Source of the DNA: Symsagittifera roscoffensis
Taxonomy: Eukaryota > Xenacoelomorpha > Acoela > Convolutidae
Length of the DNA: 64,000 nucleotides
Direction of reading: 5' to 3'
NCBI RefSeq assembly: GCF_963678635.1
Contig: NW_026970742.1
Coordinates: forward strand, 1 to 64,000
Under the pieces are notes generated by a model, which saw only the letters and a program-made list of their open reading frames with translations, did not search any database and had not been told where the DNA came from. Shown piece by piece: positions 34,974 to 46,800 of this stretch (its first letter is position 1; each line of letters starts with the position of its first letter). A program made the position numbers and the translations under genes.

Positions 34974-35095
34974 TATTTAGTTGCAAACCCGAGTTACTTC
35001 TCAAACTAGACTGTAAAAAAGTGTTCAATAAACTTTGCCCACTACATAAGGTTTGTGTATGGGACTTTGTTGATTCAATTCCCAAATGTGTGTAA
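34970..35095 (+). CDS. 41-aa Cys-rich ORF, copy 3
   Basis: This is open like the other two copies, with one Gln to Lys change after the second Cys. The donor-like GTGTGTAAGT is kept. Confidence 0.35.
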   Translation: MIFSCKPELLLKLDCKKVFNKLCPLHKVCVWDFVDSIPKCV

Positions 35096-35164
35096 GTCAT
35101 AAATCTTTCTTTTTTTTAACCTAAAGTACACTATCAAACTATCAATCCCTTGTTTTACCCAAAA

Positions 35165-35563
35165 ATGGATAATGTTTCACTTTTGCAAATTATTGAAAGA
35201 ATTCCAGGGCTCAGGTTCAAGTACATGGGATCATACCCTTCTGATACAGTACCTCAACTAACAAAAAACTCTTTTGCAATTATTAACTCAGCCCCAAGCA
35301 ATGATAGAGGAGAACAATGGATTATGATTGCTCGACTTGATAAAAGCTACTACTTTGCAGATTATTTGGGAAGAAAGAGATCAATTTGTCCTTTTTTGAC
35401 AAAAAATTTTCGACAAATGCTTCCTCGATAGCTACAAAAAACTGATAATTTGTGTGGATTTTACGCAATTTATTTGGCACTTCTTCTTTTTAAATTCTTC
35501 CAGAAGAACTTGAATAATCTTCATGATGTGCATGTTTTGAATTTTATCAGTAATTTTTTGTAA
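35165..35563 (+). pseudogene. Maverick cysteine protease, copy 3, with early stop
   Basis: It matches copies 1 and 2 but codon 89 is TAG (35,429), before the catalytic Cys. It also has Lys to Asn and Phe to Ile changes near the N-terminus. Gln is again at the His position. Confidence 0.85.
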
Positions 35564-36500
35564 AAGTGCATTTTTTAGTTGTAAGTGTAAATTAGCAGTA
35601 ATTTTACTATACGATGTAGTGAATTGTTTGATTATTTATGTAATTTAACTCTTTAAATTCCTTAATTTTTTTAGGAAAAGCATCTTAGCAACTAACCTTT
35701 TGATGAAATTTGGAGAATGCTGATGGAATATGGATGCTGTACTCCCCCAATTGAAAAAAATCACGATAGAGTAGATAAATTTACGAAAATTGTAACCAAC
35801 TTCTAGTAAATTGTATAATTTTCTAAACGTTTACTACGAGAAAGATGGAAAAATTTTTATCTAAAAATATCAGACACACAAAAAAACTATGATACTACAT
35901 TTTTCTCAGTGTAAACTTTTACCGTGGCAGAGCAATTGACAAATTTTTTGAATGATAGTTTTTTGGAAAGTTTGGAAATTTCTATAGATTAAAGATTAAA
36001 GACAATGTGATAAAAGAGAACTGAAATGAATCGTAGCAGAAAATATGACAAAATAAAAAAAAACCAGTTGAGGTACAAATAAGAACAAGATGAAATCATC
36101 TGATTGGTCGAAACTTGAAAATGTTTGCTAATTTTTATCTTAGTTCCAATGAAAAATTCAAGCAATTTTGATTGGATGTATTCAATTTTTCATGAAAATT
36201 TAAGATTTTAATCTCCCAAGAAACAAATAAACGCTTCATTAACTCTGTGGGAAACTGCTAATATGCAACTGTCTTATAATCGTGGGATAATTATGTGAAA
36301 AAGGATAAAATAAGTCATAAATTTAATAAGTAAAATGAACCTGTCATCCGTTCTCCAGATAACCTGGGGAATAAAAGATTAAGTGGGATGTAAAAGTAAT
36401 CAACCGTGAAGAACTCTCAAGATTTCGCTGATATCCCTTGGAGCGGAATAATTAACCTGTGAAAGTTAATCCTCTCTTGACAATTTTCCCTAAATAACTT
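35564..36500. other. Maverick 3' non-coding tail, copy 3
   Basis: The equivalent of 29,802-30,738. No gene is visible. It continues past 36,500 into the original subterminal region, which copy 2 has lost through a deletion of about 1.13 kb. Confidence 0.7.
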
Positions 36501-36789
36501 AAGGGGAACATAAATCTAAAGAATTTAAAACATTCTTTCGAGGAACATTTTTTTTCTGTGATATACTAGTTTATGATCCCATCCTCTAAATCGAAACCTT
36601 ATTTTTGTCGAAATTACCATCTGAATCTTACCATCCAAATTTTTTTTCAATTTTTCAAGATAAAAAAGTTTTTTCAAGATAAAAATGTATTTGCAAGTAA
36701 AACTTTAAAAATTTTCAAAAAGTTTTCTGAAACTTACATTCTGAAACTTAACATACCGAATTTTTGTAAGACAAGATAGCACTTACAAA
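36501..36789. repeat. Right subterminal region with repeated splice-like motif
   Basis: Reverse-strand motifs GGTAAGATTCAG, ATGTAAGTTTCAG and similar recur (about 36,620, 36,735 and 36,745), related to the GGTAAGTTTCAG of the TIR. A repeated TTTTTTCAAGATAAAAA lies at about 36,650-36,685. No gene is supported. Confidence 0.5.
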
Positions 36790-37035
36790 TCATAAATCGT
36801 AGAAGTTAGCTAAAAAATGCAATTATCGGCATAATCGAACTCAAAAAATTTGGGCACCAAAAATTTTTCTGAAACTTACCATCTGAAACCTTGCCATCCT
36901 AATACATAGAAAACCTATTCCCCATCTTAATACATAAAAAAGTCTATTCCTTATCTTAATACACAGGTGGCTGACCGGATACTCTATAGCCTATGTTAAA
37001 ACATGGGGGTCAGCCATCTCCCCCACCCCCCAAGC
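36790..37035 (-). repeat. Maverick element 1 right terminal inverted repeat
   Basis: Its reverse complement matches 9,978-10,215. It shows AGATGGCTGACCCCCATG, the GAGTATCCGGTCAGC block, three TGTATTAAGAT(A/G)(A/G)GGAATAG-like motifs and GGTAAGTTTCAGAAAAA. It ends in a C-rich run. Host repeat resumes at about 37,068 (GACGTGCTGG). Confidence 0.85.
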
Positions 37036-40000
37036 CCCCAGTTCTCCTCACTCATATACTACTGACGTGCTGGAAGTAACGGTTCGGAAAATGTCATTTG
37101 TTGTTCCTAAAAAGTGCAAAGGTGTTTTACTAAAGAATTTTGGGTTGTTGTGTGCGGATTATCGAAGTTGTGATCTAATCACCAGTTTTTCGGGGATTTG
37201 GATATGCGATTTGTATTAGATTTAAAGGTAAGTGGTTTGAGTTGAAACTGTAATCAGCACTTTTGATTTTGATTTTGTTTCCGTCCTAATTTTTCAAACC
37301 TTCGTCAAAAATTACTAGCATTTTAATGGCTAAAAAAAAAGAAAACAAAAGCTTGCCTTCATCTTTGAAAAACCTTAGGTTTATAGATGCTATCAGGATT
37401 AAGAAAATAGTAAGAAGAAGTAGAAATTCTTTTTGTTAAGAATATATCATAACAATACAAATAAAAATTGTTAATTTTAAGGTTTAGCCTTACCTCGAAT
37501 TTTAGTCAAAAAATTGAGAAACGGATAGATAAATTTGGGAATCTCTGTAAAAGATTTGAAAAGTAGTTAGAAATAAAGTCAAGTTATTGACCATCAAAAA
37601 ATCTAAACATGTATGAAAAAGAAAATTTTGAAAAATTGAGAAAAAAATAGAAATTTTCAAGAGTCCATACAATCTGTTTAAAATGATCACTTGGAAATCG
37701 ACTTCGTTTCTTGGAGAGGTGCTTAGAATTATAGTTTATAAAGTGAAAATTGAATTTACTTGTTGGATTTCAATGAGAGTGTTGACAATTGATAGGTATT
37801 GTTGTAGGCGAGTCTAGAGTTTACTGTATTAAATTGTTTTTTTTTTTTGTTTTGAATTATCGATCAAATGGGTTGTTTGTGAGACATCTTGGCTTGAGTG
37901 ATTTTGTAACATTTTGCTTTAGGCTGGTTTGGCTATTCTGAATGAAATAAATTAAGAATTATGTAATGTATTAAAAGATTCAAAAACAAAAAAGATAATT
38001 AACTCTGAGAAAAAAAACGCGCAATAAAATTCACAGTGAATATCAAAATTGTGGGATTTTCAATGTTTTTTCTTTAGATGTATTGTGGAATTCTGCTTTG
38101 TTCAAGAATTTTGATTGTGATCTGAACGTTTGATATTTTCGGTAGGTTAGGTTTGTAGTCTATAAGATTGACCAGATGTATATACTTATACTTTTCAAGG
38201 ATGAATGTTCGTTTTTGCAATTCATTTTTTTTGTATATCAGTGGGTTAAGTCTTTGTTTGTTTCATCTGTAACCGGTGAAGATGAAATGTTGTGAAGTCT
38301 AGTAATTGAGTATAACTGTGTTATTTTCCTGACGCGAATTCTTTTAGATGGCAGGGCAAGAGCTTATGGCTATGTAATAAATTTTTTACTGCGTTATGAT
38401 CATTAATTTTATATGTTTTTAACGCCAGTTTTTTTCTCAAAATTTTGGTAGGAAATATTTTGGAGTGAATTGAATTTCTTCAGTATTTTTTATGGACTGA
38501 GAAAACTGGCATTAAAAAAACTTTTGCTTTTTTGGAAGAGCTAATAGATGATTGAATGTTATTTCTTTGTAAATTTTCTTCTTTTTTGTCTCTGTTCAAA
38601 CTCAATCGGATGAGTAACAGAAGGTAGTTTTGAAAATCATAGGCAATTGAACTGTTCGTCATCGTGTGTAAGAGGTGGTAAAATTTAACAGATGAATTCT
38701 ATGATATCCCTGCACAGTTTGGGATGCACTTGCTGTGAACATTTTGTTTTACGAGCTTTTAGTTTGAAAATCGAGAATGATGATGAGGTTGTAGTATTTT
38801 GTGAATTTTATGCCTGTGTTAAAAATTTAACGTTTGTTGACCATTTTGTGTAATTTTTATCCTTCCCGATTCTAAAACATTAAAATTATTCTTGTTTTGA
38901 GCAATAAGTGCCTTCAACAAGTCCATTGGTCCATGAAAAAAGTGAAGTTATTTTTTGTTTTTGATTATGTGTAAGTGGCTTAAGATTGTAATTTCGTTGT
39001 TTTTGAAATGTGCCATTTTCTGTTACAAGGATTTTGGTTAATCCAATCCTAGATATCCGTTATTTATGAAGTGAAGCATTTGCACAATAAACTCTACAGT
39101 GCGATACTGGGTTTAAAGTAACAGAGTGGGAAAAACCTGCCTTTACCATTAAAAAAATGATTTTTGTGCAAAAGATGAGGATACTGGTTTTTTTGTGTCA
39201 GATGAGATTCGGTGTTTAAAATACAGACTTTTTTCATCAAAGTTTTGCTTTCCTACTTTTTATTTTTGATCTGGAAAGGGTTTGTTAATTTGACATTTGA
39301 GACAATCGTTGCAAAGATCTTTAAGCCGACTGGGTGCCTTCCTGAACTGAAATTTTCGTCTATAACTATCAAAAGTTTTTTTCTGAATCAGAATGGTATA
39401 TTTGGGGAGTACATGTTACAAAATCAGTTTAATAAAAACTTAATGACAAAATTGGTGCTTTTGCACCGTGATAATGATAAAAACCAATTATCTGCGTTTT
39501 CATTAAAAACGGTTTTTTGAATTTGCGGATAAATTGTCGTAAAGTTTTTCTTCTTAAAATAGTTATGAAATTTTGGCAGGTTTTGTTTTGCATATGTGCC
39601 AAAACCTCTTTTGCACCGTGATAATGATAAAACCAATTATCTGCGTTTTCAATAAAAAAGTTTTTTTTTTTGAAATTGCGGATAAATTGTCGTGAAATTT
39701 TTTTTCTTATAATAGTTATGTCAATTTTGGCAGGTTTTGTTTTGCATATGTCCCAAAACCTCTTTTGTTGGAAAACGGGGTCTAAGTTTTGATAATTTTG
39801 AAGTAAATTAATTCTCAACTTGAGTCTAAATGAAAAGAATCAAAACTATACTTCGGATTTTGTTAAGGAAAAGTTATCGATTGGTTTTTTAAGATCAAAA
39901 ATTCTCTACTGGTCCTGCAAGATTTAATGTATCAATTAAGTTTTATTTGTGTTCTTTCGTGCATTCACTTTTTGGGGGATTTTCTTTATGAGTCTTCATT

Positions 40001-41522
40001 TTTATTGTGTTTTCATTGTTTTTTTTCTAATGTTAAAGAATATGGTAAAGTTTTAAATGCATCATAAAAGTTTTTTCTCTGTGATCCGATTTTACCTCGT
40101 GTTAAAATTCAAACCGTGGTGACGTTTCATCTTTTGCGAGGTAAGTTTCAATTTTTGGGGCTTTTCAACCGTAGGTTTTCCTGTTGATAATTTTGGTGAC
40201 TTATTTCTGCTTAGTGAAACTGGAATGGCAATAACTTCATGCTGTTCAAACTATATAGAGATTTGGGATTTGGGGATTTCTTTAATATCAGTTGAAATCT
40301 ATATTTTGTATAATTTGGATTAGGTTTTCGCATGAAGGGTTTGTGTGTTGTATATAAAACTGTTGAATGTTTTGATTCGATTATAAGACCTACTTTTTTA
40401 TAAGTGACTATCTGATAGCTGTAGAATCTGTCTCTATACAATAACTCCTCGAATTCTACTGAGTGAGTATTTGTGAATTGGCGGATTTGAGGTTATTTTA
40501 ATTTGTTCTCTGATGTAACGGTAAAATTTCTGCGCCTATTAGAGGCGTCATACACATCATAAAATGGCTGATTTGAGTCTGGAATTTTTTTCGTACATCA
40601 GTAGGTTTAGTCTTTTCGTGTTGAAATAGTTTCTTCGGTAAGATTTGATTTGTCGTTGATTCTAGTTTTAGTAAGTTTTCTAGGAGGTTTGTCTTTGCTG
40701 TATCTGGTGTTGATTCAATGAGGTGAAGCCCAGTAAACGAGTATAGTTGTAACATTCACAAAAGCGAATTCTTTTGGATAGTAGGAAAAGAGATAATTTC
40801 TAAGTTATAATATTTTTATCGAAAGCTTTATATGTAACCTCAGTCAATTTGTCAATCATCTGGAAAGGTACTTTTTATTTTTCGGAGTGGTTGTAATTTT
40901 TTCGATATTCGTTTATGCTTTATGAAACTTGGTGTTAATCATTTGCTCCAATTTAAAACCTGAAGCTGATGTGTGAAACTATAGATAATCTGTGTTTGAA
41001 TGTGTTTTCTTGGTAATAGTTACTTATCTCATTGTCTCTGTTCAAATCCCATCGGTACGGGTAAAAGAACCTAACTTGAACCTAAAGTTGCGGGCGATGG
41101 AACAGATTTTTGTTGTGTGTATAAGGTGTTAATTTTAAATTACTGAATCCTTTGAAGCTTTGCAAAGCACTTGTTCCTTTTTGGATGCACTTGCTCTGAA
41201 CACTGTTTTCTTTGAGGTTTTTGCTTGAAAACTGTTCCATATGATAATAAGCCAAAGGTTGTGGTTTTGTGAAGTTTATGCTAGTGGTAAATTGTTAAAA
41301 ACTGTTGATAACTCGGTGTTTTTTTATTCATTTTCGATTCTAAAACATCTTAAATATTCTTGTTTTGAGCAATTCATGCCATCAACAAGTCCGTTTGTCA
41401 ATGGATTTGGTGTAGTTCTTGGTTTGTGTTTGATTATTTAAAAGTGGCGTAAGGTTTTAATTTGAAGTCACTACAAAAACCTGTTGCAATGTTTTAAAAT
41501 ATTCCAAATTTCGATATCTAAG
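37036..41522. repeat. Host repeat, right of element 1
   Basis: From 37,068 the sequence is colinear with 3,947-7,240 of host unit 1, up to about 40,412. Then 40,413-41,522 is a diverged relative of 5,285-6,100 (for example GCGAATTCTTTTGGAT with GTAGGAAAAGAGATAA). 37,630-41,657 is the partner of 30,739-34,704. No gene is supported. Confidence 0.8.
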
Positions 41523-41599
41523 GTAGCCTATGTTAAAACATAAGGGTCAGCCATCTCCCCCCTCCCCAAGCCCCCAGTTCTCCTCACTCATATACTACT
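41523..41599 (-). repeat. Maverick right tip scrap inside host repeat, second instance
   Basis: This has the same composition and the same flanks as 34,573-34,650 and the same junction to GACGTGCTGG. Confidence 0.75.
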
Positions 41600-43866
41600 G
41601 ACGTGCTGGAAGTAACGGTTCGCAAAATGGCATTTGTTGTTTTTAAAAAGTGCAAAGTTGTTTCACTTAAGAATTTCGGGTTGTTGTTTGCGGATTATTG
41701 GAGTTGTGATCTAATTACCAATTTTTCGGGGATTTGGATATGCGATTTGTATTAGATTTGAAGGTAAGTGGTTTGGGTTGGATCTGTGATCAGCACTTTT
41801 GATTTTGATTTTGTTTCCGTCCTAATTTTACAAATCTTCGTCAGAAATTACTAGCATTTTGATGGCTGATAAAAATAAAACCATTGCTTGTCTTCGTCAT
41901 TGAAAACTTTAGTTTTACAGCTAAAATTAGGATTAAGAAAATGGTAAGAAGAACTAAAAATTCTTTTTGTTAAGAAGATATCATAACAATACAAATAAAA
42001 ATTGTTAATTTTAAGGTTTAGCCTTACCTCGAATTTTAGTCAAAAAATTGAGAAACGGATAGATAAATTTGGGAATCTCTGTAAAAGATTTGAAAAGTAG
42101 TTAGAAATAAAGTCAAGTTATTGACCATGAAAAAATTTAAACATGTATGAAAAAGAAAATATTTGGAAAATTGAAAAAAAAATTGAAAATTCTCAAGAGT
42201 CCATACAACTTGTTTCAAAATGATCACTTGGAAATCGATTTTGTTTATTAGAGAGGTGCTTAGAATTATATTTTTTAGGAAAAATTGAATTTATTTTTTG
42301 GATTTCAATGATAGGGTTGAAAACTGTTAGATTTTGGTGTTGGCTAGTCTAGAAGTTACTGTATTAAATTGCTTTTTTTTTGTTTTGATTTATTGACCGA
42401 ATGGGATTTTTGTGAGATATCTTGGCTTTAGGCCGGGTGCTTTTGTAAAATTTTGCTTTAGTCTAGCCTGGCTATTTTTTTGGAAAGCTTTGGGAATATT
42501 AGCTTGTTTGATTTTGCTGATTTTTATGAGACTTGTCGGGAGGTATTTAAACTTTGGCTTGGTTGTTTCTTGTCATTAAATAGGAAGATTGTGGAGGTTC
42601 TGAAGTTGAGTGTTAAATCTTGTTTTTGATAGGATAGAGTTATTTACTCGTAGGATAGAGTTATAAGTGCGTCGAAACAAAAATTGTTACAAAAAATTTT
42701 CTGTGATTGGCCAAATAATTTTTCTGAATGCAATAAATTAAAAGTTATATAATGTATTAAAAGACTCAAAAAGAAAAAAGGTAATTAACTCTGAGAAAAA
42801 AAAAGCTGGTTAGAATTTACTGAGAATGTCAAAATTGTGGGATTTTTAATATTTTTCCTTAGATGTACCCTGGAATTCTGCTTTGTTCAAGAATTTTGAT
42901 TGTGATCTGAACATTTGATATTTTTGTAGGTTAGTTTTGTAGTCTATAAGATTGACCAGGTGTATATATTTTTATTTTTCAAGGATGAGTGTTCGTTTTT
43001 GCAATCATTTTTTCTCGCATATCAGTGGGTTAAGTCTTTGCACATTGTTATCTTTTTTCTTGCTATTAGATTTTCTTTTGGTTTCAGTATTGGTGAATTT
43101 TCTAGGATGTTTGTTTCATCTGTATCCGATGAAGATGAAATGTTGTAAAATCTAGTACTTGACTAAAATTGTGTTGTTTCCCTGACGCGAATTCTTTTGG
43201 ATGGCAGGGTAAGAGTTTATTGCTATGTAATATAGTTTCTACTGCGTTATGATCAAAAAATTTATATGTAGCGTCAGTTGCTTTATCAAAATTCTGCTAG
43301 CAATTGATTTAGAGTGAGTTGAATTTTTTCAATATTTTTTTATGGATTGAGAAAATTGGTATTAATTTAATTGTTCCTTTTTTTGAAGAGCTAATAATTG
43401 ATTAAAAGTTATTTGTTTGTATATTTTCCTTTTTTTGTCTCTGTTCAAATTCAATCGGATGAGTAACAGAAGTTAATTTTGAAAGTCATAGGCGATTGAA
43501 CTGATCGTCATCGTGTGTAAGAGGTGGTAAAATTTAACATATGAATTCTATGAAGGTCTGCAATATCCTTGCACTTTTTTGGATGCACTTGCTATGAATA
43601 ATTAGTTTTAAGAGCTTTTAGTTTAAAAATCGAGATTGATGATGAGGTTGTAATGATTTGTGAGTTTTATGCTTGTGTTAAAAATTTAACGCTTGTTGAC
43701 AGTTTCGTGTAATTTTTATTATTCCCGATTCTAAAACAATTTAAATATTCTTGTTTTGAGCAATACGTGCCTTCAACAAGCCCATTGGTCCATGGTAATA
43801 GTGAAGTTTTTTTGTTTTTGATTATGTGTTAGCGGCTTAAGATTGTAATTTCCTTGTTTTTGAAGT
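41600..43866. repeat. Host repeat, further unit
   Basis: This is colinear with 3,947-6,110 and with 37,068-39,000 at lower identity. It ends abruptly after GATTGTAATTTCCTTGTTTTTGAA, where the element 2 array begins. No gene is supported. Confidence 0.8.
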
Positions 43867-46800
43867 CAGTTTTAAGATAGGGCGTAGCACTCAAAGTCAT
43901 CATCAAAGAAAAAGTTTTAGCACTAAATTAACAAACTTTTTACAACTAAATTTTGCATTTTTTGCAAATACATGAGAAAAAATAATTTTGGTTCTTGCAT
44001 ATATTTTTTAAAAAACCATGAAAAAAGTTGCAATATGCAAAAATCTTTCTCGAAAAATTTCACATATTTGTTTAAAAATCATTACAATTCTCGCAACTTG
44101 CAGTTTTTAACATAATTTGCTTTGCACACTTGCTGAAAATTGAAAAAATCAAAGAAAAACTCGCAAAATAAGAAAAATTTAATTAAATGTTTTCGCATTT
44201 TAAGCAAAACGGTAACAAATATTTCTTGCACTGTTAATAATGAAAGTAAATGAGTTTTTGTAATTTGATTTCGATCATAAAGAAATCTTTTTGTTGCATG
44301 TATATTGATCAAAAAAATCAGAAAAACAAGGTATTAAGATAGGGAGTATCACTAAAAATCATCAATAATGAAAAATTTTCAGCAATATTTTCACAAGTTT
44401 TTTAGAAAAAAAAATTTGCGTTTTTTGCATTTGTATAAGAAAGAGGACATTTGTAATTTCGTATATTTGCTTGAATGTTTATACAATTTTGCAACATGCA
44501 GAAAAGTTCATAATTTTTTGCACACTTGTTAAAAAATCAAAAAAATTTTCTTGCCCTGCTGAAAATTAAAGTATTTGAAACTCTGCGCTTTAATTTGATC
44601 ATAAAGAAATCTCTTTTTTGCTTGTATATTGATCAAAAATATCAGAGAAACAAGGTATTAAGATAGGTAATAGCACTCAAAGTCATCAATTAGGAAAAAT
44701 TTTTTGCAATATTTTAACAATTTTTTTTACCATTAAACTTTGCATTTTTTGCATTTGCATAAGAAAACAGAAGTTTGGTTTTTGCATACATTTTTTGAAA
44801 AACCATGGAAAAAGTTGCATCATGCAAAAATTTTTCTTCAAAAATTTCGCATATTTGTTTCAAAATCTTTACAATTTTCGCAACTTGCAAGTTTTTTCAT
44901 AATTTTTTTTGCACACTTGTTTAAAAAAACAAAGAAAATCTCGCGAATTAAAAAAAAATTAATTAAATGTTTTCGCATTTCGAACAAAACGGTAACAAAC
45001 AATTCTTGCACTGTTAATAATGAAAATAATTGAATTACTGTGTTTTAGTTCTGATCATATAGAAAAAAATCTCTTTTTTGCATGTAAATTGATCAAAAAT
45101 ATCAGAAAAAAAATGTTTTAAGATAGGGAATAGCACTCAAAGTCATCATTAAAGAAAATCTTTTAGCACTAAATTAACAATTTTTTTACATCAAATTGTT
45201 TCATTATTTGCATTTGCATATAAAAAAAATTGTTTTTTTTTGCATACAGTTTTTGAAAAACCATGAAAAGAGTTGCATCACGCAAAAAATTTTCTGAAAA
45301 ATTTCGCATGTTTTTTACAAAATCTTTACAATTTTCGCAACTTGCAAGTTTTTTCATAAATTTTTTCGCACATTGCTTAACAAAAACAAGGAAAATCTCG
45401 CAAATTAAAAAAAATTTAAAAAAATGTTTTCGCATTTCAAACAAAACGGTAACAAATAATTCTTGCACTGTTAATAATGAAAGTAATTGAATTACTGTGT
45501 TTTAGTTCTGATCATATGGAAAGAAATCTCTTTTTCGCATGTATATTGATCAAAAATACCAGAAAATAATGTATTAAGATAGGGAACAGCACTAAAGTCA
45601 TCAATAATGAAAAATTTTCAGCAATAATTTCACAAGTTTTTTACAAAAAAATTTGCATTTTTTGCATTTGCATAAGAAAAAGAAAATTTGTAATTTGCAT
45701 AATTTTTTTGAGTAATCATGAAAGAAGTTGCATTATGCTAAGACTTTTTGCAAAAAATTTCGTATTTTTGCTTGAATGTTTATACAATTTTTGCAAAATG
45801 CAGAAGTTTTCATAATTTTTTGCACACTTCTTAAAAAATCAAAAAAGAGTTTCTTGCCCTGCTAAAAATTAAAGTATTTGAAACTCTGTGCTTTAATTTG
45901 ATCATAAAGAAATCTCTTTTTTGCTTGTATATTGATCAAAAATATCAGAAAACAATGTATTAAGATAGGGAATAGCACTAAAAGTCATCAATAATGAAAA
46001 ATTTTCAGCAATAACTTCACAAGTTTTTTACAAAAAAATTTTGCTTTTTTTGCATTGTATAAAAAAAGGAAATTTGTAATTTGCACATATTTTTTGAATA
46101 ATCATGAAAAAAGTTGCATCATGACAAAAATTGTTGCAAAAAATTTCGTATATTTGCTTGAATGTTTATACAATTTTTGCAACATGCAGATTTTTTCATA
46201 ATTTTTTGCACACTTGTTAATAAATCAAAAAAGATTTTTTTGCGCTGCTGAAAATTAAAGTATTTGAAACTCTGCGCTTTAATTTGATCATAAAGAAATC
46301 TCTTTTTTGCTTGTATATTGATCAAAAATATCAGAAAAACAAGGTATTAAGATAGGGAATAGCACTCAAAGTCATCATTTAGGAAAAAATTTTAACAGTT
46401 TTTTTTACCATTAAATTTTGCATTTTTTGCATTTGCATAAGAAAACAGAAGTTTGGTTTTTGCATACTTTTTTTGAAAAACCATGAAAAGAGTTGCATCA
46501 CGCAAAAAATTTTCTGAAAAAATTTCGCAGGTTTGTTAAAAAAACTTTACAACTTTCGCAACTTGCAAGTTTTTTCATAATTTTTTTCGCACAATTGTTT
46601 AAAAAAACAAAAAAAATCTCGCAAATTAAGAAAAATTTAATTAAGTGTTTTCGCATTTCAAGCAAAACGGTAACAAACAATTCTTGCACTGTTAATAATG
46701 AAAGTAATTGAATTACTGGGTTTTAGTTCTGATCATATAGAGAGAAATCTCTTTTTTGCATTTATATTGATCAAAAATATCAGAAAAAAAATGTTTTAAG

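Larger units (their letters stand above)
34705..36500. repeat. Third copy of the Maverick capsid-tail/protease end
   Basis: It starts abruptly at AGGATATAGCTGAACAG (equivalent to 23,642/28,942) after host repeat and runs colinear with copy 2 (offset about 5,762). I count about fifteen differences in 1.8 kb (about 0.8%). It is therefore older than the 5,300-bp duplication. Confidence 0.9.
9978..37035. mobile_element. Maverick/Polinton element 1 (degenerate, internally duplicated)
   Basis: This is a virus-like self-synthesising DNA transposon. It is recognised by the co-occurrence of packaging ATPase, retroviral-type integrase, minor and major capsid, basic core and adenovirus-type protease sequences, all on the + strand between 19.2 and 24.5 kb. 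It is bounded by terminal inverted repeats at about 9,978-10,215 and 36,790-37,035. The unduplicated element would be far shorter, because the span holds a 5,300-bp tandem duplication and a 3.97-kb block of host repeat (30,739-34,704). The family-B DNA polymerase expected in an autonomous element is not visible. All key genes are disrupted. I could not identify an intact 6-bp target-site duplication. Confidence 0.9.

Noticed and set aside
9960-37070. 6-bp target-site duplication of element 1
   Set aside because: The G- and C-rich tips and about 32 bp of altered host sequence at the junction prevent a convincing match.
32294-41441. Plus- and minus-strand ORFs of 60-129 codons in the host repeat block
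   Set aside because: Frames change between the two near-identical copies through small indels (for example 86 versus 129 codons on the minus strand), so they are not under coding constraint.
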